Assembly (NCBI GenBank): GCA_903935205.1
Contig: CAIZQU010000096.1
Coordinates: forward strand, 26,196 to 90,195
Direction of reading: 5' to 3'
Source: an uncultured cyanobacterium
Lineage (GTDB): Bacteria > Cyanobacteriota > Cyanobacteriia > PCC-6307 > Cyanobiaceae
DNA length: 64,000 nt
This document shows, piece by piece, positions 57,403 through 64,000 of this stretch; positions within the stretch are counted from its first letter, which is position 1; the number at the start of each line of letters is the position of its first letter. The translations under genes were made by a program, and so were the position numbers. The notes beneath the pieces were generated by a model. It saw only the letters and a program-made list of their open reading frames with translations. It did no database searches and had not been told where the DNA came from.

Positions 57403-58186
57403 GGTTCCCGGACCAGGTCTGCATGTCCTGCCGCCAGCCGGCCAGCTGCACCGCCGCCGCCACCGCGGCGGTGCCACTGCGCAGGATCAGCGGCCCCAGG
57501 CTCACCGCCCTCCAGCCGCTGCCCAGGGCGGCGGCCTCCTCCTCGGGGCTCCAGCCGCCCTCCGGGCCGATCGCCACGGTCACCACGGCATCCGGGGCCT
57601 GCTGATCAGCCAGGCGCGACGCCAGGGAGGGCAGTGCCTCAACCCGGGTGGTGGCCAAGAAGCCGACCTGGCCCCGATTCTCGGCCAGCCAGGGAAGGGC
57701 CTCCTCAGGCTCCTGGAGCTCCGGCCGCCAGAGCCGCTCGCACTGCTCGCAGGCCTCGTTGATCACGCTGTGCCATCGCTCCAGGGGAGGCCGACCCTGG
57801 AGCACGCAACGCCTCGCGCGCAGGGGAACGAATCGGTCGATCCCCAGCTCGGTGGCCATCCGCCAGACCAGCTCCCCATCGCGGCGGGGGAGGGCCAGGG
57901 CCAGCTCCAGCAGCGGTCTTGGGGCCGCATCCCGCCGCAACGGCGCCGCCAGCGGTTGCTCCAGCCGCAACCGCACCCCCTCCTCCAGCCGGGCTGTCCA
58001 CAGCCCGCCCCGCCCGTCGACCACCGCCACAGGGTCCCCATCCCGCTGGCGCAGCACCCTGAGCAGGTAGTGGCGCTCCGGCTCCGTCAGGGGCAGCAGG
58101 ACCCCGGATGCCCGGTCGTCATCCTGCGCAGCGCTCTGGGCCAGCCGCTGGGGCGTGATCAGCAGGCGACGCAGTTCGCGGGCCAT
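57392..58186 (-). CDS. rsmE: 16S rRNA (uracil-1498-N3)-methyltransferase
   Basis: Methylates U1498 of 16S rRNA with S-adenosylmethionine. The protein is 264 aa. A PUA-like N-terminal domain (EPERHYLLRVLRQRDGDPVA) is followed by a SPOUT domain with the trefoil-knot motifs VAIGPEGGWSPEEEAAA and VSLGPLILRSGTAAVAA. Normal family length. It is downstream of the repeat stretch that separates it from the DUF3531 gene, in the same direction. Confidence 0.93.
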   Translation of the reverse strand: MARELRRLLITPQRLAQSAAQDDDRASGVLLPLTEPERHYLLRVLRQRDGDPVAVVDGRGGLWTARLEEGVRLRLEQPLAAPLRRDAAPRPLLELALALPRRDGELVWRMATELGIDRFVPLRARRCVLQGRPPLERWHSVINEACEQCERLWRPELQEPEEALPWLAENRGQVGFLATTRVEALPSLASRLADQQAPDAVVTVAIGPEGGWSPEEEAAALGSGWRAVSLGPLILRSGTAAVAAAVQLAGWRQDMQTWSGNLRT

Positions 58187-58272
58187 GGTCAGCAGCGCCC
58201 TCCTAGGCCCTGGCCGGCTCCAGGGACGCCCTCAGGGCCGAATCCCAGCTCGAATCCCAGGGCAGGCTCCAT

Positions 58273-58344
58273 GAGCAATCCCACGGCCGATTCCAGGGCC
58301 AATCCAAGGGCCAATCCAAAGGCCGATCCCATGGCCGATCACGC
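58273..58344. repeat. Degenerate 12-bp tandem repeat, six units
   Basis: Six consecutive 12-base units of the type GGCCRATCCMAR (58273, 58285, 58297, 58309, 58321, 58333). The last unit overlaps the stop of the DUF3531 gene. Similar units upstream (from about 58237) suggest an older, eroded array. It separates DUF3531 from rsmE. Confidence 0.8.
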
Positions 58345-58794
58345 ATCGTCATCGGAGTGGAACGGACTGTCCGGGTCCTCCTCCACCGGCCAGTCCTCCT
58401 GCAAACCACCGATCACCAGCTCGGCGATCTCCACCACATCGCGGTTGAGGCGGGCCAGGGTGTTGATCAGCACATCGAGGGCAATGGCGTCGCTGGTGCC
58501 CAGATCCACCCAGCAGCGTCCCCAGTCGTCCTTGTATTCCAGCTGGGCCATGTTGTGCATCAGCGCCGGCAGGGCCCGCTCCGCCGCCTCCGCGTCGTAG
58601 GGCAGCCAGCTGAGGTCGGCGCCGGCCTCATGGGCCTGAAGGTTCTCGGCGTTGAATCCACCCAACTTGGCGAGGAAGAACCAGCTGTCGAAAGCGGTCT
58701 CCACGTAGCTCCGCTCGCCGCTGCCCGGAGGATCGGCGAAGCGAAGCCAGATCCAGCAGTTGAAGGGATCGATCTCGCGAAAACGGACCTCCAT
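58339..58794 (-). CDS. DUF3531 family protein
   Basis: 151 aa. It starts MEVRFREIDPFNCWIWLRF and continues GERSYVETAFDSWFFLAKLG, LQAHEAGADLSWLPYDAE and YKDDWGRCWVDLGTSDAIAL, which match the DUF3531 family conserved in cyanobacteria and plastids. The acidic C-terminus ends just inside a 12-bp repeat array. Function unknown; conservation in plastids hints at a photosynthesis link. It is divergent from the ABC ATPase gene. Confidence 0.83.
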   Translation of the reverse strand: MEVRFREIDPFNCWIWLRFADPPGSGERSYVETAFDSWFFLAKLGGFNAENLQAHEAGADLSWLPYDAEAAERALPALMHNMAQLEYKDDWGRCWVDLGTSDAIALDVLINTLARLNRDVVEIAELVIGGLQEDWPVEEDPDSPFHSDDDA

Positions 58795-58888
58795 GGCAGG
58801 CGGCAGAAGGGGTACGGATCGTCCTCATGCAACCACGCGGCCGGTGCCCCCCCCGGGGCCGACCACCGCCGGTGGGCATGCTGGAACG

Positions 58889-59566
58889 ATGCTCGACGTC
58901 CGCGACCTTCGCTACCACCCCGCCACCGCCCGAGAGCCGGTGCTGCGCAGCGTCAGCCTGCAGCTGGCCGAAGGCGAGCCGCGGCTGGTGGCAGGCCGCA
59001 GCGGCACGGGCAAGAGCACCCTGCTGGAACTGATCGGCGGTCTGGCGGAAGCCAATGGCGGCCAGATCCTCTGGAACGGCGAAAGCCTCGACAACCGCCA
59101 GCGCCGCTGGCTGTGCGGTCTGGTCTTTCAGTTCCCGGAGCGCCATTTCCTCGGTCTGAGCGTGGCCCAGGAGCTGCGGCTCGGCCGCAGGCGGGTCAGC
59201 GGCGAAGCCATGGAGCGGGTGCTGGGCCAGGTGGGTCTCGACGGAGTGGCCCTGTCCCATCGGCCCGAGCGGCTCAGCGGCGGGCAGCAGCGGCGCCTGG
59301 CCCTGGCGGTGCAGCTGTTGCGTGATCCGAAGGTGCTGCTCCTCGACGAACCCACCGCCGGACTGGACTGGACGGTGCGGGACGAGGTGCTGCAGCTGCT
59401 GGCCGGTCTGTCCCGGGATCGGGCTCTGCTGGTGGTGACCCACGAGCCGGAATTGTTCCGGGGCGTGATCGATGGCGGATGGCGACTGCAGGATGGCGTG
59501 CTCCAGCCCCTGGGCGACCCCGCCCCGGGGGGCCTGCCTACGATGCCGCCAGACGACAGGGCCTGA
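58889..59566 (+). CDS. ABC transporter ATP-binding protein
   Basis: 225 aa. Walker [19 protein letters not shown]-loop [10 protein letters not shown], signature [16 protein letters not shown], Walker [14 protein letters not shown], and the H-loop THE are all present. It resembles ECF/cobalt-type and plastid ABCI-type stand-alone ATPases; no permease gene is adjacent, so the transported substrate is unknown. The stop overlaps the hslO start by one base. The ATG at 58889 starts the canonical fold. Confidence 0.9.
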   Translation: MLDVRDLRYHPATAREPVLRSVSLQLAEGEPRLVAGRSGTGKSTLLELIGGLAEANGGQILWNGESLDNRQRRWLCGLVFQFPERHFLGLSVAQELRLGRRRVSGEAMERVLGQVGLDGVALSHRPERLSGGQQRRLALAVQLLRDPKVLLLDEPTAGLDWTVRDEVLQLLAGLSRDRALLVVTHEPELFRGVIDGGWRLQDGVLQPLGDPAPGGLPTMPPDDRA

Positions 59567-60474
59567 TGGCGGATCAACTGCTGCGGGCCACCGCCGCCGG
59601 GGGCGGCATTCGGATGGTGGCGGTCACCACCACCGCCTGCTGCCAGGAGGCCCAGCGCCGCCATCAGCTCTCCTTCCTCACCACCGCCCTGCTGGGCCGG
59701 GCCATGACCGCCGGTCTGCTGCTGGCCAGCTCGATGAAGGTCGCCCATGGGCGGGTGAACCTGCGGATCCGATCCGATGGGCCCCTGCGCGGCCTGATGG
59801 TCGATGCGGGCCGCGATGGCACGGTGCGGGGCTATGTGGGCGATCCGGGCCTGGAGCTGGATCTGGTCGACGACGGGTCCGGAGGCCACCCCCAGTTCGA
59901 TTTCCGCCGCGCCACCGGCACCGGCTATCTGCATGTGGTCCGGGACATCGGCGAGGGGGAACCGTTCAGCAGCACGGTCGAACTGGTCAGCGGCGGCATC
60001 GGCGAGGATGTGGCCTCCTATCTGCTCCATTCGGAACAGACCCCCTCGGCCCTGTTCGTGGGTGAGGAGATCGGCAGCGATGGGGTGCGATGCGCCGGTG
60101 GGGTGCTGGTGCAGGTGCTGCCCAAGGCGGCGCGGGAGCCGGCGCTGGTGGCCCTGCTGGAGGAGCGCTGTCGGGAGATCAGCGGCTTTGCGGCGCGACT
60201 GGCCGCCAGTGCCGACCACCTCCAGACCCTGCTGGCGGACATCTTCCCGGACCTGGACCCGGTCCCCCTGCAGGCAGCCGAAGCCGTGCGCTTTCAGTGC
60301 CGCTGCAGCCGCAGCCGCAGTGTGGACGCCCTGCGGTTGCTGGGCCGCGATGAACTGGGATCGATGCTGGCCGAACAGGGAGAGGCGGAGCTGGTCTGCC
60401 ACTTCTGCAACAGCCGTTATCGCGTTGAGTCTGAAGAGTTGCGCGAGTTGATCGCCACATTCGAGGCGGTCTGA
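59566..60474 (+). CDS. hslO: Redox-regulated chaperone Hsp33
   Basis: 302 aa. A holdase activated by oxidation. The zinc-binding cysteine pairs are CRCS (Cys245, Cys247) and CHFC (Cys278, Cys281), which form disulfides under oxidative stress. The core has [20 protein letters not shown] and [18 protein letters not shown]. It overlaps the ABC ATPase stop by one base and is followed 43 bp later by the VIT family gene, suggesting a stress- or metal-related transcript. Confidence 0.95.
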   Translation: MADQLLRATAAGGGIRMVAVTTTACCQEAQRRHQLSFLTTALLGRAMTAGLLLASSMKVAHGRVNLRIRSDGPLRGLMVDAGRDGTVRGYVGDPGLELDLVDDGSGGHPQFDFRRATGTGYLHVVRDIGEGEPFSSTVELVSGGIGEDVASYLLHSEQTPSALFVGEEIGSDGVRCAGGVLVQVLPKAAREPALVALLEERCREISGFAARLAASADHLQTLLADIFPDLDPVPLQAAEAVRFQCRCSRSRSVDALRLLGRDELGSMLAEQGEAELVCHFCNSRYRVESEELRELIATFEAV

Positions 60475-60517
60475 CCCGCCGTCCTTCGCCAAGCTGGGGG
60501 CCCTGCCTTCCCCGTTG

Positions 60518-61285
60518 ATGGCCAGCAGCAGCGACCAGCCGATCGATGGGGCCAGGGCCGCCGATCATCCGCAGCCGGCCAGCGGCCGGAGGGTCGGTCA
60601 CCATGGCGAGCGTCATAACAGCCACCGCATCGGCTGGCTGCGGGCGGTGGTGCTCGGGGCCAACGACGGCACGATCTCGGTGGCCAGCCTGGTGGCTGGG
60701 ATCGCCGCCTCCGGTGCCCCCCGGCCCCAGATTCTGCTCACCGCCCTGGCCGCCACGGCGGCGGGAGCTGCCTCGATGGCTGCTGGGGAATACGTATCCG
60801 TGCAGTCGCAGGCGGACACGGAACAGGCGGATCTGGCCCGGGAGCGTCGCGAGCTGGCGATCGACCCGGCCGGTGAACTGGCGGAGCTGGCGGAGATCTA
60901 CCGCAACCGCGGCCTCGACCACGACACCGCCCAGCGGGTGGCCGAGCAGCTCACCCGCCACGATGCCCTCAGCGCCCACGCCCGCGATGAACTGGGCTTG
61001 AGCGAAACGCACCGGGCTCGCCCGCTGCAGGCCGCCCTGGCCTCAGCCCTGAGCTTCAGCCTTGGCGCCCTGGTGCCGGTGGCGGCGATTGTGATCAGTC
61101 CGGAGGGCAAGGTGGGAGCGGCCACCAGCATGGCGGCCCTGCTCAGCCTGGCCCTGCTGGGGGGGATGGCGGCGCGGGCCGGTGGGGCCTCACCGCTGCG
61201 CGGCTCGCTGCGGATGCTGGTCTGGGGCACCCTGGCCCTGCTGATCACCGCCCTGGTGGGGAAGCTGGTGGGTACGACGCTCTGA
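60518..61285 (+). CDS. VIT1/CCC1-family iron/manganese transporter
   Basis: About 255 aa. The N-terminal part has WLRAVVLGANDGTISVASLV, the family start with a metal-binding Asn-Asp. A second helix (LTALAATAAGAASMAAGEY) and a charged cytosolic middle (QADLARERRELAIDPAGELA) follow, then three C-terminal helices with ALSFSLGALVPVAAIVI. VIT1 family proteins move Fe2+ or Mn2+ out of the cytosol. It follows hslO by 43 bp; the start may be this ATG or a TTG one codon upstream. Confidence 0.9.
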   Translation: MASSSDQPIDGARAADHPQPASGRRVGHHGERHNSHRIGWLRAVVLGANDGTISVASLVAGIAASGAPRPQILLTALAATAAGAASMAAGEYVSVQSQADTEQADLARERRELAIDPAGELAELAEIYRNRGLDHDTAQRVAEQLTRHDALSAHARDELGLSETHRARPLQAALASALSFSLGALVPVAAIVISPEGKVGAATSMAALLSLALLGGMAARAGGASPLRGSLRMLVWGTLALLITALVGKLVGTTL

Positions 61286-61298
61286 ACGAGCGTGAGAG

Positions 61299-61319
61299 GG
61301 AGCACTCCAGGGGTGCTCC
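61299..61319. terminator. Hairpin between convergent genes
   Basis: GGAGCAC and GTGCTCC form a perfect 7-bp stem around a 7-base loop, 13 bases after the VIT gene stop and between two convergent genes. No T-tract is present, so it is only a candidate (possibly bidirectional) terminator. Confidence 0.4.
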
Positions 61320-61438
61320 AGGGGAGCTCCAGAGTCAGCACAGCAGACGGTCTGTCTCCTGTCTGTTTGCGGACGGGATCCAGAGCCGATCACGCCGGAG
61401 ATGGAGGGCGCTGAGCGGCGAATGGTGGATGCTGCCGA

Positions 61439-62140
61439 TCAGCCGAGAAACAGGGCGCCGAGCAGCAGCAGCAGCAGGGCCGGAATCGCCTCGATCGCCA
61501 GGCTGGGCATCATCGGCAGGCCGGGCAGGGCCAAGGTCGGCAGCAGCGACTGCAGCAGAGCACCCAGCAACAGGCCGGAGATCAGCAGGGCAAAGGACCA
61601 ACCGACATTGGCGAGGAAGCGACTGCGCCGCCGTTGCAGGTTGAGCAGGGTGGCGGCGGTGCCCAGGGCAAGCAGCAGATCAGCCGGCGCGGCGGGCAGA
61701 ACAAGCAGCAGCACCAGCAGGGCGCCGTGGGTGATCAGAGGAAACCAGCGCTCGCGACCCTCAGCCAGGGCCAGCGGGGGCAGGGACAGAGCCCGTTCGC
61801 CCAGACGGGCGGCAGGGAGCTGGGGAAGGCTGGGAAGGGCCGGCAGAGCCGGCCTCTGTGGCGGTGGCGTGGCCTGTTCCCGCTGGGAGGCGCTGCGGGC
61901 CGCACTGCTCACCTTGCCCTGCTGACGCTCCTTGAGACGGTCCATCAGGATCGCGTCATAGGCCGCTTCGACCCGGGAACGGGCCAGGGGGTCGTCGGCG
62001 ACAGCCTCGATACGGGCGGCACGGGCGGCCTGGATCGCATCAAAAGGTGTGTCGGCATCCACCCCCAGCAGGCTGTAGGGATCGTTGGCGCCGGAAGAAC
62101 CCATGGGCGGGTCGATGGGAGAGGGTGGGCCTGGGTTCAT
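61439..62140 (-). CDS. CPP1-like (DUF3353) J-like membrane protein
   Basis: 233 aa. The N-terminal J-like domain (DPYSLLGVDADTPFDAIQAA, ARSRVEAAYDAILMDRLKER) lacks the HPD tripeptide of true DnaJ. A Pro-rich linker follows, then three to four hydrophobic helices (WFPLITHGALLVLLLVLP, LLLLLLGALFLG). This layout matches CPP1, which in plants stabilises protochlorophyllide oxidoreductase and acts as a membrane chaperone. ATG 62140 starts MNPGPPSPIDPP; an alternative is the ATG 12 codons later. Confidence 0.83.
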   Translation of the reverse strand: MNPGPPSPIDPPMGSSGANDPYSLLGVDADTPFDAIQAARAARIEAVADDPLARSRVEAAYDAILMDRLKERQQGKVSSAARSASQREQATPPPQRPALPALPSLPQLPAARLGERALSLPPLALAEGRERWFPLITHGALLVLLLVLPAAPADLLLALGTAATLLNLQRRRSRFLANVGWSFALLISGLLLGALLQSLLPTLALPGLPMMPSLAIEAIPALLLLLLGALFLG

Positions 62141-62177
62141 GGACGGCTGTCTCGGGACGGAGCGTAGACAGAGCGGC

Positions 62178-62432
62178 TCAGAAGAGGGGCTCACTGTGAC
62201 GAAATCCTGCCTCCTGCTGGAGGGAGCGCCTGCAGGCCTCAGCTTCGGCGGGGCCGAGGCGCCGACGGCGTTTGAGCAGGGGCATCTGGGGGGGAAGGTG
62301 GGAACCTTCGCGGATTTCGATCTGATCGTGGCAGAGGGAGAAGCTGACGTAGTCGCTTCCTCCGTCACTGCGGGGGCGGACCAGCCAGAAAGGCTGGGCT
62401 GTGGATGGGGTGGCCAGGGCGGCTGTCGGCAT
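62178..62432 (-). CDS. Small conserved hypothetical, possibly DUF1651-like
   Basis: 84 aa from the ATG at 62432. The pattern is PFWLVRPRSDGGSDYVSFSL, then CHDQIEIREGSHLPPQMPLL and RRRRLGPAEAEACRRSLQQE. A tryptophan, a beta-rich core and a basic helical end fit the small picocyanobacterial DUF1651 family, but this is tentative. Upstream ATG codons at 62474 and 62507 are also open. It lies between the CPP1-like gene and prfC, all on the minus strand. Confidence 0.55.
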   Translation of the reverse strand: MPTAALATPSTAQPFWLVRPRSDGGSDYVSFSLCHDQIEIREGSHLPPQMPLLKRRRRLGPAEAEACRRSLQQEAGFRHSEPLF

Positions 62433-62537
62433 AGCGGGCAACCGTGCGTGAGGATCACGTTTTGTTGCTTTCATTCTGTCGAGCGCCGCAGCCAACCGCG
62501 GTAGCAAGGACCTCGGGCTTGGCCCTGCCCGGACGAT

Positions 62538-64000
62538 TCAGAGGGCGATCGGCTCGACGCCGCTGACCACCGGGGCCACGGCCGCCAGCTCCAGCTCGGG
62601 ATGGTCCTCCTGCAGCTGGCGCAGATTCCAGTCGTTGCGGAACAGCAGCACCGGCCGGTCCCAGGGGTCACGGACGGTGCGGCAGTTGAAGATCCGGCCC
62701 ACCACCTCCAGGGCCGGCCAGCCGCCGCTCACCCAACGGGCAACGCTGAACTCCATCGGTTCCAGGCGGGTCTTGACGCCGTATTCGTTTTCCAGCCGGT
62801 ACTGGACCACCTCCAGCTGCAGCTGACCCACCGCCGCCAGGATCGGATCGCGCTTGCTGGCATCGGTGTCGTAGAGGACCTGCACGGCGCCCTCCTCGCG
62901 CAGTTCGTTGACGCCCTTGCGGAAGCTCTTGAAGGCCGAGGGGTTGGGATTGCGCAACCAGGCGAAGATCTCGGGGCTGAAGCAGGGGATGCCCTCGAAT
63001 TCAACCTTGGGGCCCAGATAGAGCGTGTCGCCGATCGCGAACATGCCGGGGTTGTTGAGACCGATCACATCGCCGGGGTAGGCGTCCTCCACCACCTCCC
63101 GCTCCTGGCCGAACAGCTTCTGGGGCCGCGACAGCCGCAGGGTGCGGCCGCTGCGAGCGTGCTGCACGGACATGTCCTTCTCAAAGCGGCCGCTGCAGAC
63201 CCGCACAAAGGCGACACGGTCGCGGTGGCGAGGATCCATGTTGGCCTGCAGCTTGAACACGAAGCCGCTGAAGTCAGGTCGCAGTGGATCGATCGGCCCC
63301 TGGCGGCTGCTGCGGGCGGTGGGGCGCTGGGCCAGATCGAGGAAGGCATCGAGGAAGGGCCTCACCCCGAAGTTGGTCATCGCCGAACCGAAGAACACCG
63401 GACTCAGCTCGCCGGCATGCACCCGCTCAATGTCGAGCTCCTCGCCAGCGCCATCCAGCAGCTCCAGTTCCTCCAGGGCCGTGGCCAGCAGCTCCTCCTC
63501 CACGGCGCCGCGCCGGCGGGCCTCCTCAACGCTGAGGCTGATTTCGGCGGCCTGGCGACCCCGTTCGGCGCGATCAAACAGGATCAGCTGGCGGCTGCGG
63601 CGGTCGATCACGCCGCGGAAGCGATCGCCGCCACCGATCGGCCAGTTGACCGGCCAGCAGGCCAGGCCCAGCTCCTGGTCGATCTCATCGAGCAGCTCCA
63701 GCGGCTCGCGGCCGGGCCGGTCCATCTTGTTGATGAACGTGAAGATCGGGATTCGCCGCAACCGGCAGACCTCGAACAGCTTGCGGGTCTGGGGTTCGAG
63801 GCCCTTGGCGGCGTCCTCCAGCATCACCGCGTTGTCGGCGGCGGCGAGGGTGCGGTAGGTGTCCTCGGAGAAGTCCTGGTGGCCGGGGGTGTCGAGCAGG
63901 TTGATCGTGCTGCCGCCGTAGTCGAACTGCAGCACGGTGGAGGTGATCGAGATGCCGCGCTGCTTCTCGAGCTCCATCCAGTCGGAGGTGACCTTGCGCT
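62538..64000 (-). CDS. prfC: Peptide chain release factor 3 (5' end outside window)
   Basis: GTPase that recycles RF1 and RF2 after termination. The visible part covers about 486 codons of a family that is usually 525-550. It starts inside [14 protein letters not shown] (switch I region). G3 is [13 protein letters not shown] and G4 is [15 protein letters not shown], followed by domain II and the RF3 C-terminal domain ([18 protein letters not shown]). Stop at 62538. The G1 P-loop must lie past base 64000. This is ordinary translation machinery. Confidence 0.95.
   Translation of the reverse strand, partial: RKVTSDWMELEKQRGISITSTVLQFDYGGSTINLLDTPGHQDFSEDTYRTLAAADNAVMLEDAAKGLEPQTRKLFEVCRLRRIPIFTFINKMDRPGREPLELLDEIDQELGLACWPVNWPIGGGDRFRGVIDRRSRQLILFDRAERGRQAAEISLSVEEARRRGAVEEELLATALEELELLDGAGEELDIERVHAGELSPVFFGSAMTNFGVRPFLDAFLDLAQRPTARSSRQGPIDPLRPDFSGFVFKLQANMDPRHRDRVAFVRVCSGRFEKDMSVQHARSGRTLRLSRPQKLFGQEREVVEDAYPGDVIGLNNPGMFAIGDTLYLGPKVEFEGIPCFSPEIFAWLRNPNPSAFKSFRKGVNELREEGAVQVLYDTDASKRDPILAAVGQLQLEVVQYRLENEYGVKTRLEPMEFSVARWVSGGWPALEVVGRIFNCRTVRDPWDRPVLLFRNDWNLRQLQEDHPELELAAVAPVVSGVEPIAL

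Overview
The window is about 64 kb of very GC-rich DNA (by eye roughly two thirds G+C) from the chromosome of an alpha-cyanobacterium, most likely a Cyanobium or high-GC Synechococcus (picocyanobacteria). The evidence is the gene content. It carries psb30 and acsF (oxygenic photosynthesis and chlorophyll), ycf20 and CPP1-like genes, a short octameric-type phosphoribulokinase, and many small conserved hypothetical genes of the picocyanobacterial type. Coding density is high, and neighbouring genes often overlap by a few bases. Long open frames antisense to real genes are common because of the GC content; they are not annotated.

Layout. 1-10.8 kb holds core metabolism: a 5'-truncated YqeG phosphatase, proB, lpxD, leuB, prk, pilD, accD, a secreted hypothetical, a Gfo/Idh oxidoreductase, and class II fructose-bisphosphate aldolase closed by a clear terminator. 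10.8-25 kb holds a large UPF0182 membrane protein divergent from thrC, a MoaD/ThiS-like carrier, a bicupin, an unusual FtsH, rpmF, a glycerate-kinase-like protein, ycf20, a CbbY-type phosphatase, recJ, psb30, a cysteine-cluster protein and two half-size GDT1 (Mn2+/Ca2+) transporters. 25-35 kb holds a Zam-type RNB protein, ubiX, two small conserved genes, acsF, tldD, tldE and fmt. 35-48.8 kb holds a DEAD-box helicase, a DUF6464 protein, TerC, a glycolytic GapA-type GAPDH, a putative zinc-ribbon metallopeptidase, mfd, a small membrane protein with a good promoter, a carboxyl-terminal protease and ispG.

48.8-53.2 kb is the least ordinary stretch. It holds a long gene-poor region with a decayed VapC-like PIN toxin, a low-GC PEP-CTERM-like secreted protein whose signal-peptide frame carries a stop, a family 4 uracil-DNA glycosylase with a dense GATC cluster and a tandem repeat upstream, and a protein with two Nif11 domains. 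53.2-64 kb returns to core genes: aminotransferase, SGNH hydrolase, a sigma factor preceded by a 24-bp perfect palindrome, a DUF92 (phytyl-phosphate kinase-like) protein, rsmE, DUF3531, an ABC ATPase, hslO, a VIT family transporter, a CPP1-like protein, and a 5'-truncated prfC.

Functionally the window mixes carbon fixation and central carbon genes (prk, fba, GAPDH, CbbY, glycerate kinase), chlorophyll and photosystem genes (acsF, psb30, CPP1-like, DUF92), amino-acid biosynthesis (proB, leuB, thrC) and DNA/RNA maintenance (recJ, mfd, UDG, helicase, Zam). No tRNA, rRNA, CRISPR array or intact insertion sequence was recognised. The best candidates for new biology are the thrC/MoaD pair, the two-domain Nif11 protein and the GATC-rich segment.
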